Origin: Phytoactinopolyspora alkaliphila
Lineage (GTDB): Bacteria; Actinomycetota; Actinomycetes; Jiangellales; Jiangellaceae
Direction of reading: 5' to 3'
DNA length: 64,000 nucleotides
NCBI RefSeq assembly: GCF_010550695.1
Contig: NZ_JAAGOB010000001.1
Location: 248,001 to 312,000 of the forward strand
Shown: positions 47,304-55,381 of the stretch, one piece after another
Layout: the number at the start of each line of letters is the position of its first letter
Position numbering within the stretch: position 1 is the first letter of the stretch
Position numbers and translations under genes: made by a program
Notes under the pieces: generated by a model
What the model was told of the DNA's origin: nothing
Database searches by the model: none
The model's input: the letters and a program-made list of their open reading frames with translations, nothing else

Positions 47304-48131
47304 TCAGCGTTGTCCGGTGGCGCGCCGCCGGTAGACGTGGGTGGCAAGCACTCCGAACACCACGAGGAACCCGGCCGACCAGACCAGCGTGGCGGTCACG
47401 GACTCCGCGACCGGGCCGCCGAGCAGCAGCCCACGGGAGGCCTCCATCGCGTGCGTCATGGGATTCACGTCGACCCACGCCTGCAACCAGCCGGGCATGG
47501 TTTCCTTCGGCGCCACCATGTCGGTGCCGAAGGTCAGCGGGAATATGCCCAGAAAGGCGACCGAGGTCACCACCGTCTCCTGCCGGATCGCCACGCCGAT
47601 GAGCACGGTGAGCCAGCTCAGGCAGAACCCCAGCGTGATTCCGAGGGCGGACGCGCCGATCGCGGAGACCAGGCTGGTCTCCACCCGGAACCCCATCGCG
47701 TAAGCGACGGCGAAGACGGTGACCACGGCGACGACATAGCGGACCGCGTCGCCCAGCACCGAGCCGATCAGCGGCGCGGATCGGCTGATCGGCAGGCTGC
47801 GGAACCGGTCGAACACGCCCTTCTTGATGTCGATGCTGATATTGAGGCCGGTCGCGAGCAGACCGGCCAGCACCGTCGTCATGATCAGGATGCCGGGGAA
47901 CACGTACTGCAAGTATTCGCTGGTGGAACCAGCGACGGCCCCGCCGAACAGGTAGACGAACATCAGCAGGAACACGACCGGCAGCAGGAGGGCGTCGATG
48001 AGTTCACCGGGGTTTCTCCGGGTCTTGACCAGGCTGCGGCGAGCCAGGATGAGACTGTGCCGGGCGTTGCGCCATGGGTCTGCCGGCCGGCCGGCGGTCT
48101 CCGTGCTGTGGTGCGTCGATGTCTCGATCAT
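47304..48131 (-). CDS. ABC-2 type drug exporter permease (DrrB-like)
   Basis: A 275-residue permease with six predicted helices. LVKTRRNPGELIDALLLPVVF near residue 34, the conserved ABC-2 signature around DIKKGVFDRFRSLPISRSAP near 105, and MPGWLQAWVDVNPMTHAMEA near 220 are typical of DrrB/antibiotic exporters. The start overlaps the ATPase stop by four bases. With the ATPase it would export a hydrophobic compound. Confidence 0.9.
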   Translation of the reverse strand: MIETSTHHSTETAGRPADPWRNARHSLILARRSLVKTRRNPGELIDALLLPVVFLLMFVYLFGGAVAGSTSEYLQYVFPGILIMTTVLAGLLATGLNISIDIKKGVFDRFRSLPISRSAPLIGSVLGDAVRYVVAVVTVFAVAYAMGFRVETSLVSAIGASALGITLGFCLSWLTVLIGVAIRQETVVTSVAFLGIFPLTFGTDMVAPKETMPGWLQAWVDVNPMTHAMEASRGLLLGGPVAESVTATLVWSAGFLVVFGVLATHVYRRRATGQR

Positions 48132-49090
48132 GCGGCTTCTCCTTCCTGTGTGCCGTTCTCCGCGGTCCGGCCGACCAGCGTGAGGAAGACCTCGTCGAGG
48201 CTGGGCAGGCGCAGCGACAGCTCCGCGGACTCGATCCCGGCTCGGTCAAGGTGACGCACGACGTCGGTGAACTGTGTGTCAGCGTCGACAGTGACGGTGA
48301 GGACCTCTCGGCTCGCCGTCCGCGGTTCGTGACCCGCTACGCCCCGCAGAATGGCGGCGACCTCGGCGATCCGGGACGACTGCTTGGGGCGGACGACGAC
48401 GGTCTGCCGGCCGACCAGGCGCTTGAGCTCCGGTGGTGACCCCCGGGCGATCACCCGGCCTTGGTCGATCACCGAGATCTCGTCGGCCAGGGCATCGGCT
48501 TCCTCCATGTACTGCGTGGTCAGCAGGACGGTGTCGCCCCGGTCGGCGATGGACCTGACCATGCGCCACAGCTCCTCTCGCTTACCGGGGTCCAGCCCCG
48601 TGGTCGGCTCGTCGAGAAACACGACGCCGGGACGCCCGATCAGGCTCGCCGCCAGGTCGAGCCGCCGCCGCATACCGCCGGAGTACGTGCGCACCCGCAA
48701 CGCGCCGGCGTCGGTGAGGTCGAACTCGTCCAGCAGCTCCCTGGCGCGTGCGGCCGCCTCGGCTTTCGGGGCATCCAGGAGCCGCCCGAACATCACCAGG
48801 TTCTCCTCTCCGGTGAGGTCCTCGTCCAGTGAGGCGAACTGGCCAGTCAGGCTGATCCGGCGGCGTACCTCGTCGGCGTCGCGGACGACATCGCGGCCGA
48901 GCACGCTCGCTCGTCCCGCGTCCGGCCGGAGCAGTGTGGCGAGAATCCGGATGACCGTGGTCTTTCCGGCCCCGTTCGGTCCGAGGACGCCATAGATCTG
49001 GCCGGGGCGCACGGCCAGATCGACGCCATCGACGGCGCGTGTCGAGCCGAACGTCTTGACCAGGCCCTCGGTCTCGATGGCGAGCGTCAT
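48128..49090 (-). CDS. ABC exporter ATPase (DrrA-like)
   Basis: A 320-residue ATPase: Walker A GPNGAGKTT near residue 38, signature YSGGMRRRLDLAASLIGRP near 137, Walker [14 protein letters not shown] near 156, and the H-loop equivalent LLTTQYMEEA near 190 (the usual switch His is Gln, normal for the DrrA group). The C-terminal DUF4162-like domain of about 80 residues follows, ending RLPSLDEVFLTLVG. Both ends overlap neighbours by four bases. Confidence 0.93.
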   Translation of the reverse strand: MTLAIETEGLVKTFGSTRAVDGVDLAVRPGQIYGVLGPNGAGKTTVIRILATLLRPDAGRASVLGRDVVRDADEVRRRISLTGQFASLDEDLTGEENLVMFGRLLDAPKAEAAARARELLDEFDLTDAGALRVRTYSGGMRRRLDLAASLIGRPGVVFLDEPTTGLDPGKREELWRMVRSIADRGDTVLLTTQYMEEADALADEISVIDQGRVIARGSPPELKRLVGRQTVVVRPKQSSRIAEVAAILRGVAGHEPRTASREVLTVTVDADTQFTDVVRHLDRAGIESAELSLRLPSLDEVFLTLVGRTAENGTQEGEAA

Positions 49091-50472
49091 CGCCGGTCTC
49101 CTTCCGTGGCGGGCGCGATGTTGTGGTTGGTGCGGAAGACGTTCGCCGGATCCCAGTCGCGCTTCAGTTCCGCCAGGCGGCGGTAGTTCTGCTCGGTGTA
49201 GGCGCTTCTCGTTCGTGCCGGATCACCGAGGAAGTTGAGGAACGATCCGCCCGTGGCGTGCGGGCGCACTTGGGAGATGAAGGTGTCGAGTGCGGCGCTG
49301 CCGGCCGCAAGCTGGTCGACGTCGCCCGCCATGGCCGTGGCGATGACGGAGAAGGGGGCGTCACGATGGCCGGCGGGTCCCGGTTCGCCGCTGGGCCGGG
49401 CCATGGCGCCACCCCAGTGGCGAAGCTCCACCGCTGCCACTGGTGCGTGCACGGTGCCGGCCATCGCGGAGAAGACCGTGTCGGGCAGGTCGTCGAGCAG
49501 CTCGAAACGCTGATCGACCGCGGCAGGCGGGTGTGGCGGTCCGCTCAGCGCGGCGCTCGCCTCGGCGAAGGCCAGCTCGCTCATGCCGTCGAGCAACGGT
49601 GGCCCGGCCACGTCGAGCAGCGCCGACAGGTGCTTGCGAGCCCGGCGGGCCTCGGCGAGGCAGAACGCGCGGACCCCCAGAACTGGGCGGCCCCGCACCG
49701 GCTCGGGCACCTGTGGCGCGTCGGGCATGCGCATCACCATCAGCGCGGTGCTGAGTTCGACCGGCTCGTCCAGCGCCCAGTCCCGGTAGTACGCCAGCAC
49801 GTGGGCCGCGCGTTCGGCGTCGACGAAGGCCATGCCGGCGAGCACCTGGCTCACCGGGAAGAGACGGAACTCCAGGGACGTCACCACGCCGAAGTTTCCG
49901 CTCCCTCCGCGCAGCGCCCAGTGGAGGTCCGGGTGTTCTCGCGCGCTCACCTGGACGACCCGGCCGTCACTGGTGACGAGCTCGGCCCCTACCAGTGCGT
50001 CGGCGGCGAAACCGTGCGTGCGGGAGAGGAATCCGGCGCCGCCACCCAAGGTGTACCCGGTCACGCCGACGGAGAGCGTCCCAGACAACGGCGCCAGACC
50101 GAACGGCGCCGCTGCGGCGACGACGTCGGACCAGCGCGCGCCGGGGCCCGTGACGGCGGTGCGACCGGCCGGGTCCACCTCCACGGAGTTCATGCGCGCC
50201 GTCTTCAGCAGCAGCCCTCCATCGGCGGGGACGTAGGTTCCGTGCCCGGTGGACTGGACGGCGAACGGCAATCCGTGTTCCCGGGCGGTCACGACGGCAC
50301 GCTGGATGTCGTCGGCGGTGGTGGCCTCGGCGACGACTGCGGGATAGGGATCGACGGTGCGATGCCAGGAGATCCGTTCCGCGTCATACCGGTCGTCTCC
50401 GGGCACGTGTACCGGTCCGTGGAACCCGGCGCGCAGCGTGTCGGCGGCTCGGGCGGTCGTGGACAAGCTCAT
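49087..50472 (-). CDS. FAD-binding oxidoreductase (BBE/VAO family)
   Basis: A 461-residue flavoprotein. The FAD PCMH domain spans about residues 35-205; the site VQSTGHGTYVP near residue 66 supplies the His that usually bonds covalently to FAD, while the second, Cys-type linkage motif is absent (GYTLGGGAGFLSRTHGF). GALRGGSGNFGVVTSLEFRL-like sequence (ALRGGSGNFGVV) is conserved and the C-terminus has the berberine-bridge segment YTEQNYRRLAELKRDWDPANVFR. ATG 50472 is preceded by AGGAGG. Being the first gene of an operon with a drug-type exporter, it may modify or detoxify the exported molecule; this is inference. Confidence 0.9.
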   Translation of the reverse strand: MSLSTTARAADTLRAGFHGPVHVPGDDRYDAERISWHRTVDPYPAVVAEATTADDIQRAVVTAREHGLPFAVQSTGHGTYVPADGGLLLKTARMNSVEVDPAGRTAVTGPGARWSDVVAAAAPFGLAPLSGTLSVGVTGYTLGGGAGFLSRTHGFAADALVGAELVTSDGRVVQVSAREHPDLHWALRGGSGNFGVVTSLEFRLFPVSQVLAGMAFVDAERAAHVLAYYRDWALDEPVELSTALMVMRMPDAPQVPEPVRGRPVLGVRAFCLAEARRARKHLSALLDVAGPPLLDGMSELAFAEASAALSGPPHPPAAVDQRFELLDDLPDTVFSAMAGTVHAPVAAVELRHWGGAMARPSGEPGPAGHRDAPFSVIATAMAGDVDQLAAGSAALDTFISQVRPHATGGSFLNFLGDPARTRSAYTEQNYRRLAELKRDWDPANVFRTNHNIAPATEGDRR

Positions 50473-50686
50473 GTCTAGTGCCTCCTGAAGGTTCGGCGCC
50501 TTGTGGTCCAGCGCCGTGGTTCTCGATGGTGCCGGCTGGAAGCGCTCTGCGTCGTCGCACGTGAGGAGGCATTCCGACGTACTGACGCGGGAGCAGCGGC
50601 CGGACGTACTACTCCCTGGGACGTAGCAAGGACTGTCTCCACGGGGAGGAGGCCTTGATGAGTCGCTGGCGTTTACGCTGTCTGCC
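50473..50686. other. Divergent spacer between oxidoreductase and kinase genes
   Basis: 214 bases without a supportable gene. The ribosome site of the oxidoreductase is visible on the minus strand; no clear promoter pair stands out on either strand. Confidence 0.35.
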
Positions 50687-51454
50687 ATGGGTGTTCAGCG
50701 CGGTGTCAAGGCCTTCCTCGTGACCGGCTGGGCGTTGTCCGCGATCGGGATGGCCGCGGCCTATGCCCAGTGGCGCGCCTACGTGCGTGAGGTCGAAGAG
50801 CGTGCCGCCGAAGCCGAGCGGACCAGAGACGAGGCCGCGATGCGGCGGGCCGGCGAGGAGCGGCTGCGGATCGCCCGCGAGCTGCACGACTCTCTCACCC
50901 ACAACATCTCCATCATCAAGGTCCAGGCCGGTGTCGCCGTTCACCTGGCGAACAAGCGCGGTGAACATGTCCCAGAGGCGCTCGTGGCCATTCAGGAAGC
51001 CAGCCGGGAGGCGGTGCGGGAATTGCGCGCCACGCTTGACGTGCTCAGGAGTGACGACGAGTCGACGAGCACGTTGCGGCGCCTCGATGAGCTGGTCGAA
51101 CGAGCCCGCTCGGCCGGTGTACCGGTGGATGTCACCGTCACGGGGGACGGCCGCAGGCTGCCCGCCGATGTCGATCTCGCCGCGTACCGGATCATTCAGG
51201 AGGCGCTGACCAACGTGGCCCGGCATGCGGGGCCCGCGTCGGCGTCAGTGCTGGTGGGCTATGGCGACGACGAGCTGATCGTGCAGGTGGACGACGACGG
51301 CTCGGCCGCGGTCGAGAATCCGCCCTCACCGGGTGTGGGGCTGGCCGGAATGCGGGAGCGGGTGGATGCCCTGGGCGGGATGTTGTGCGCGGAGCCACGG
51401 CCGGCGGGCGGATTCCGGGTGCGGGCGAGACTACCCTTGTGCGCCGCGCCGTGA
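50687..51454 (+). CDS. Two-component sensor histidine kinase (NarL partner type, short)
   Basis: A 255-residue kinase of the HisKA_3 type. One N-terminal hydrophobic helix (AFLVTGWALSAIGMAAAYAQW) and a coiled-coil linker lead to RLRIARELHDSLTHNISIIK near residue 64 with the phosphorylated His, then an HATPase domain (AYRIIQEALTNVARHA near 167, VGLAGMRERVDALGG near 220). Most relatives have four to six helices; the sensing part here is reduced to a single helix. The response regulator GTG overlaps the stop. Confidence 0.92.
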   Translation: MGVQRGVKAFLVTGWALSAIGMAAAYAQWRAYVREVEERAAEAERTRDEAAMRRAGEERLRIARELHDSLTHNISIIKVQAGVAVHLANKRGEHVPEALVAIQEASREAVRELRATLDVLRSDDESTSTLRRLDELVERARSAGVPVDVTVTGDGRRLPADVDLAAYRIIQEALTNVARHAGPASASVLVGYGDDELIVQVDDDGSAAVENPPSPGVGLAGMRERVDALGGMLCAEPRPAGGFRVRARLPLCAAP

Positions 51455-52140
51455 CGGAGCAGGTGCGGATCGTGCTGGTGGACGACCAGCCGCTGATCAG
51501 AGGAGGCTTCCGGGCCCTGCTTGACGCCGAGGACGACCTCGTGGTGGTCGCGGAGGCGGCGAACGGGGAGGATGGTGTGGCGCTGATACGTCAGCACCGG
51601 CCGGATGTCGCGCTGATCGACATCCAGATGCCGGTGCTGACGGGCGTGGAGGCCACCCGGCAGATCGCCGGCGACCCAGCGCTGGGTGGAGTCCACGTGG
51701 TGATCCTGACGAACTACGGCATCGACGAGTACGTCTTCGAGGCGCTGCGAGCAGGTGCCAGCGGGTTTCTCGTCAAGGACATCGAGCCGGCCGACTTCCT
51801 GCGTGCTGTGCGTTCGGCCGCACGGGGTGACGCGCTGCTGTCGCCGGCCATCACCAGGAAGCTCATCAGTGAGTTCGTGGCCCGGCCGCCGGCGGCGCGG
51901 ACCGCAGCCGGCCTGGAGGCGCTGACCAACCGGGAGCGCGAAGTTGTGGCGCTCGTCGCCCGGGGCATGAGCAACGAGGAGATCGCCGAATGCATGGTCA
52001 TTAGTCCGCTGACCGCGAAGACGCACGTCAGCCGGGCGATGACGAAGCTAGCCGCCCGCGACCGCGCCCAGCTGGTCGTCTTCGCCTATGAGTCCGGACT
52101 GGTCGAACCCCGTGCCGGGAGATCCAGCCCGGCACAGTGA
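51451..52140 (+). CDS. LuxR/NarL family response regulator
   Basis: A 229-residue regulator. The receiver domain begins VRIVLVDDQPLIRGGFRALL; the phospho-acceptor Asp is in VALIDIQMPVLTG near residue 55 and the conserved Lys in FLVKDIEPADFL near 107. The LuxR helix-turn-helix covers LTNREREVVALVARGMSNEEIAECM and LTAKTHVSRAMTKL near residues 157-200. GTG 51451 overlaps the kinase stop. Targets are unknown; the divergent exporter operon is a plausible one. Confidence 0.93.
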   Translation: MTEQVRIVLVDDQPLIRGGFRALLDAEDDLVVVAEAANGEDGVALIRQHRPDVALIDIQMPVLTGVEATRQIAGDPALGGVHVVILTNYGIDEYVFEALRAGASGFLVKDIEPADFLRAVRSAARGDALLSPAITRKLISEFVARPPAARTAAGLEALTNREREVVALVARGMSNEEIAECMVISPLTAKTHVSRAMTKLAARDRAQLVVFAYESGLVEPRAGRSSPAQ

Positions 52141-52233
52141 TGGGCTGGACCGTCCCGGCCGGCGGCCCTGATTCGAGTCCAGCGTGGCAGGTTTCGGCAA
52201 CTGCGCACGTCACGGACCGGATCGTGCCCCGGA

Positions 52234-52452
52234 TCAGATGGGGCCGTCCAGGCGGTCGTCGCGATCGACGATCTCGGTGCGTCGTCCGCTGCGCATGGAG
52301 CTGACGATCATGGTCAAGATGATGCCTAGCGCACCTACGCCGGTGAGGATCCAGCCGATCATGCTGAGGTCGAAGTCGGAGAGGCGGTCGCGGACCCCGA
52401 GCGACAGAATCAATCCCACCGCGACGAGAAAGATGCCAAGACCGATGCCCAT
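52234..52452 (-). CDS. Small two-helix membrane protein (DUF6458-like)
   Basis: A 72-residue protein with two membrane helices: MGIGLGIFLVAVGLILSLGV at the N-terminus and MIGWILTGVGALGIILTMIV in the middle, then a charged tail RSGRRTEIVDRDDRLDGPI. This layout matches the small actinobacterial DUF6458 proteins. ATG 52452 follows GGGAGGA at six bases, so the upstream extension to 52494 is not used. Function unknown. Confidence 0.8.
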   Translation of the reverse strand: MGIGLGIFLVAVGLILSLGVRDRLSDFDLSMIGWILTGVGALGIILTMIVSSMRSGRRTEIVDRDDRLDGPI

Positions 52453-52577
52453 GTCGATTCCTCCCAGTAGTTGCCGTGTCTTGATCACGGTCAACGCCGC
52501 TCTTACCCCGGCTCGATGAGAACAAACCGCGTGGTCCGGCCTACGGGACGCCGTGCCGGAAGGTCACCGGGCGGGGA

Positions 52578-52595
52578 CCGGGCGACGACGCCCGG
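52578..52595 (-). terminator. Hairpin after the aldo/keto reductase gene
   Basis: CCGGGCG (52578-52584), ACGA loop, CGCCCGG (52589-52595), a perfect seven-pair stem two bases past the reductase stop on the minus strand. Confidence 0.6.
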
Positions 52596-52596
52596 A

Positions 52597-53589
52597 TCAA
52601 CGTGGCGCGAGGCTGTCGATGGCCGCGAGCTCGTCAGGGGAGAAGTCCAGCCGGCGCAGGGCCGCATGATTCTGTTCCAGCTGAGCCACCGAGCTGGCTC
52701 CGACGATCGCGGAGGACACGGTGGGCCGCCGCAACACCCACGCCAGGGCGAGTTGAGCCAGCGTCTGATGCCGGCTCGAGGCGATCTCGGCGAGCGCCCG
52801 CGCCTGTCGCAGGTACTCCTCGCTGATGGCACCGGCGTCGAGGAAGCGGCTGGTGGCCGCTCTGGAGCCGGCGGGGACATGTCCGTCCAGGTACCGGTCG
52901 GTCAGCATTCCCTGGGCCAGCGGGCTGAAGACGATGGCGCCCACGCCGAGCTCGTCGAGCGTGTCCGCCAGCCCGCTCTCGAGGCGGCGATCGAGCATCG
53001 AGTACTTGGGCTGGTGGATCAGGAGCGGGACACCCAAATCCTGGAGCGTGCGGGCGGCTTCGGTGCTCTGTTCGGGGGAATAGTTCGAGATCCCGGCGTA
53101 GAGCGCTTTGCCTTGCTGGACGGCAGTTGCCAGCGCGCCCATCGTCTCGGCGATCGGTGTCTCCGGATCCGGACGGTGGGAGTAGAAGATGTCGACGTAG
53201 TCGACGCCCAAGCGGGCGAGGCTCTGGTCCAGTGAGGCCAGAAGGTATTTCCGGGAGCCTCCGTCTCCGTACGGGCCCGGCCACATGTCGTAGCCGGCTT
53301 TTGACGAGATGAGGATCTCGTCCCGGTACGGCCGGAGATCCTGCTCGTATATCCGGCCGAAGTTGGTCTCTGCCGCGCCGTACGGAGGTCCGTAGTTATT
53401 GGCCAGATCGAAGTGGGTGATGCCCAGATCGAACGCACGGCGCACGATGTCGCGCTGGGCGTCGAGCGGGCGGTCGTCGCCGAAGTTGTGCCACAGGCCG
53501 AGCGAGAGAGCGGGCAAGCGCAGCCCGCTGTCACCCACGCGCCTGTACTCCATGTGGCCGTAACGACCGGTGTCGGGGGTGTAGATCAT
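52597..53589 (-). CDS. Aldo/keto reductase (L-glyceraldehyde-3-phosphate reductase type)
   Basis: A 330-residue NADPH-dependent reductase of the YghZ/MgrA group. Catalytic tetrad residues appear in THFDLANNYGPPYGAAE (Asp, Tyr) near residue 60, ILISSKAGYDMWPGPYGDGG (Lys) near 93 and YSHRPDPETP (His) near 135; the loop after the Lys is the mark of the YghZ group. The NADPH-binding end is SSAIVGASSVAQLEQN near 290. Members reduce L-glyceraldehyde-3-phosphate or methylglyoxal. Nine bases separate it from ctaA. Confidence 0.92.
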   Translation of the reverse strand: MIYTPDTGRYGHMEYRRVGDSGLRLPALSLGLWHNFGDDRPLDAQRDIVRRAFDLGITHFDLANNYGPPYGAAETNFGRIYEQDLRPYRDEILISSKAGYDMWPGPYGDGGSRKYLLASLDQSLARLGVDYVDIFYSHRPDPETPIAETMGALATAVQQGKALYAGISNYSPEQSTEAARTLQDLGVPLLIHQPKYSMLDRRLESGLADTLDELGVGAIVFSPLAQGMLTDRYLDGHVPAGSRAATSRFLDAGAISEEYLRQARALAEIASSRHQTLAQLALAWVLRRPTVSSAIVGASSVAQLEQNHAALRRLDFSPDELAAIDSLAPR

Positions 53590-53598
53590 GATCTCCTG

Positions 53599-54585
53599 TC
53601 ACGGGCGAGGTGTGGGCGTCCGATCCGGCGTCGTCGGAGTATTCCAGCGGGTGGCGTACCACGCGTCGACGGCCGCCATGATCATCAGTGCGGCACCGAC
53701 CATGTGCAGACCGACGAGCAGCTCGGGCAGCTCCAGCCGGTACTGGACGACGCCGATCAGGCCCTGCCCGAGTTCCACCACGAACAGCACGAGCGCGGCC
53801 TGAGCGCTGCGGCCGGGCGAGCCGGCGGCTCGCGCCGCGAAGTAGAGGCCGAGGGTGAGACCCATCAGGATCAGGACCGCGTCGGCGTGGATCTGGGTGA
53901 CGACGGCGACGTCGAGCCCGGTCCGCTTGGCGTCCGGGTCGCCCGCGTGCGGCCCGCTGCCGGTGACGACGGTGCCGAGGTAGACGGCGACGGCCGTGGC
54001 CACCAAGGTGAGGAGCCCGAGCCGCTCGAGCCAGGCATTGCCCACCCGTGGCGGCAACGCGCCCAGCGGCCGCTGGGCTCGCCGGACCAGGACGGTGGCC
54101 ACGCCCACGAGGACGGCGGAGACAAGGAAGTGGAACATCACCACCCAGGGATTGAGGTCCGTCCATACGGTGATGCCGCCGACGAACGCCTGAGCGGGGA
54201 TGACCGCCAGCAGGAAGACCGACGGAACCAGGAGATCCCTGCGCGGCCGTGCGGACGTGAATGTCCGGATCACGGCGAGGAGCATGGCCAAGGCCACGGC
54301 GCCGAGGACGAAGGTCAACAGCCGATTGCCGAACTCGATTGTTCCGTGGAGGCCCATCTCCGGTGTGGCAGTCAGAGAACCTTCGATGCAATGAGGCCAG
54401 TCCGGGCAGCCCAAACCGGAGTCGGTCAGCCGTACCGCTCCGCCGGTGACGATGATCCCCGACTGGGTGACGAGCGAGGCGTAGGCGAGCTTCCGGATCG
54501 CACCCTCCGAGGGAAGGGGCAGCCGCTGGAGACCGAACCGCGCCGTCCGCGGTGGCATAGCGGTGGGGCGGTCGGTCGTCGTCAC
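53599..54585 (-). CDS. ctaA: Heme A synthase
   Basis: A 328-residue COX15/CtaA membrane protein that oxidises heme O to heme A for cytochrome oxidase. About eight helices; conserved heme and active-site segments are SGIIVTGGAVRLTDSGLGCPDWPHCIEGSL (with the Cys pair and a Glu-bearing HGTIEFGNRLLTF helix, near residue 75), WVVMFHFLVSAVLVG near 140, QIHADAVLILMGLTLGLY near 230 and VGLHMVGAAL near 285. GTG 54585 lies six bases after a TACGAT box, so a leaderless start is likely; ATG 54558 is the alternative. Confidence 0.92.
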   Translation of the reverse strand: MTTTDRPTAMPPRTARFGLQRLPLPSEGAIRKLAYASLVTQSGIIVTGGAVRLTDSGLGCPDWPHCIEGSLTATPEMGLHGTIEFGNRLLTFVLGAVALAMLLAVIRTFTSARPRRDLLVPSVFLLAVIPAQAFVGGITVWTDLNPWVVMFHFLVSAVLVGVATVLVRRAQRPLGALPPRVGNAWLERLGLLTLVATAVAVYLGTVVTGSGPHAGDPDAKRTGLDVAVVTQIHADAVLILMGLTLGLYFAARAAGSPGRSAQAALVLFVVELGQGLIGVVQYRLELPELLVGLHMVGAALMIMAAVDAWYATRWNTPTTPDRTPTPRP

Positions 54586-54591
54586 CCGAAT

Positions 54592-54597
54592 ATCGTA
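54592..54597 (-). promoter_or_regulatory. -10 box of ctaA placed for a leaderless mRNA
   Basis: On the minus strand TACGAT is followed by six bases and then the GTG of ctaA. A matching -35 at normal distance is not clear, so support is only the -10 box and the absence of a ribosome site. Confidence 0.4.
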
Positions 54598-54622
54598 CGG
54601 CGCAGCCCCGGGCGCTACGCCG

Positions 54623-55381
54623 TCACTCCCAGCGGAACCATCGAGCGGCCGCGGCCATGCCGGCAGCGGCCCAGGCTGCCAGCACTCCCACCGCAGCCCA
54701 CGGCACCCCGGCGCCGTCGGCCAGCACCGCCCGCAGGCCCTCCGCGAGCGCGCCAGTGGGCGTCGCCGCCAGCACGGGCTGGAGGCCGTCGGGAAACTGC
54801 GACAGAGGTATGACGGCGCCGCCCAGCACCAGGAGCAGCAGATAGACCAGGTTGGCGGCCGCCAGCGTGGCCTCGGCACGTAGCGTGCCGGCCATCAGCA
54901 GGCCGAGCCCGGCGAATGCGAGGGTCCCGGCGACGACGAGGATCACCACCGCGAACACCGACCCGTGGGGTCGCCAGCCGAGCGCCATGCCCAGCCCGCC
55001 CACCAGCAGCACCTGCAGCGCTTCGATCACGAGCATGGTCAGCGCCTTGGACAGCAGCAACGACCAGCGGGGGAGCGGAGCGGCGGCCAGCCGCTTGAGC
55101 ACCCCGTAGCGGCGCTCGTATCCCGTGGCGATTGCCAGTGAGGTGAACGCGGTGGACATGACGGCGAGGGCGAGGATGCCCGGAACCAGGAAGTCGACGC
55201 GATCGTAGCCGTCGGTGTCGAAGACTGGAACCGCCGCGAGCAAGCCGAGGAGGAGGGCGGGAATGACAGCGGTGAGGAGTAGCTGCTCGCCGTTGCGCAG
55301 CAGCAGCCGGGTTTCGAACGCGGTCTGGGCGAGCAGCATGCGGGTGACGGGAGCTGCGCCGGGCGCCGGGGAGAACGTCAT
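54623..55381 (-). CDS. ABC-2 type exporter permease
   Basis: A 252-residue permease with six helices (LLLTAVIPALLLGLLAAVPV near residue 35 to the C-terminal VGVLAAWAAAGMAAAARWF). The ABC-2 signature region is TSLAIATGYERRYGVLKRLAAAPLPRW near residue 80. ATG 55381 overlaps the stop of its ATPase. Lies upstream of ctaA as in other actinobacteria, where an ABC-2 pair often accompanies ctaA/ctaB; a role in heme or oxidase assembly is speculative. Confidence 0.88.
   Translation of the reverse strand: MTFSPAPGAAPVTRMLLAQTAFETRLLLRNGEQLLLTAVIPALLLGLLAAVPVFDTDGYDRVDFLVPGILALAVMSTAFTSLAIATGYERRYGVLKRLAAAPLPRWSLLLSKALTMLVIEALQVLLVGGLGMALGWRPHGSVFAVVILVVAGTLAFAGLGLLMAGTLRAEATLAAANLVYLLLLVLGGAVIPLSQFPDGLQPVLAATPTGALAEGLRAVLADGAGVPWAAVGVLAAWAAAGMAAAARWFRWE

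Noticed and set aside
52168-52182. GATTCGAGTCC, resembling a tRNA T-loop
   Set aside because: No acceptor, D or anticodon stems can be folded around it.
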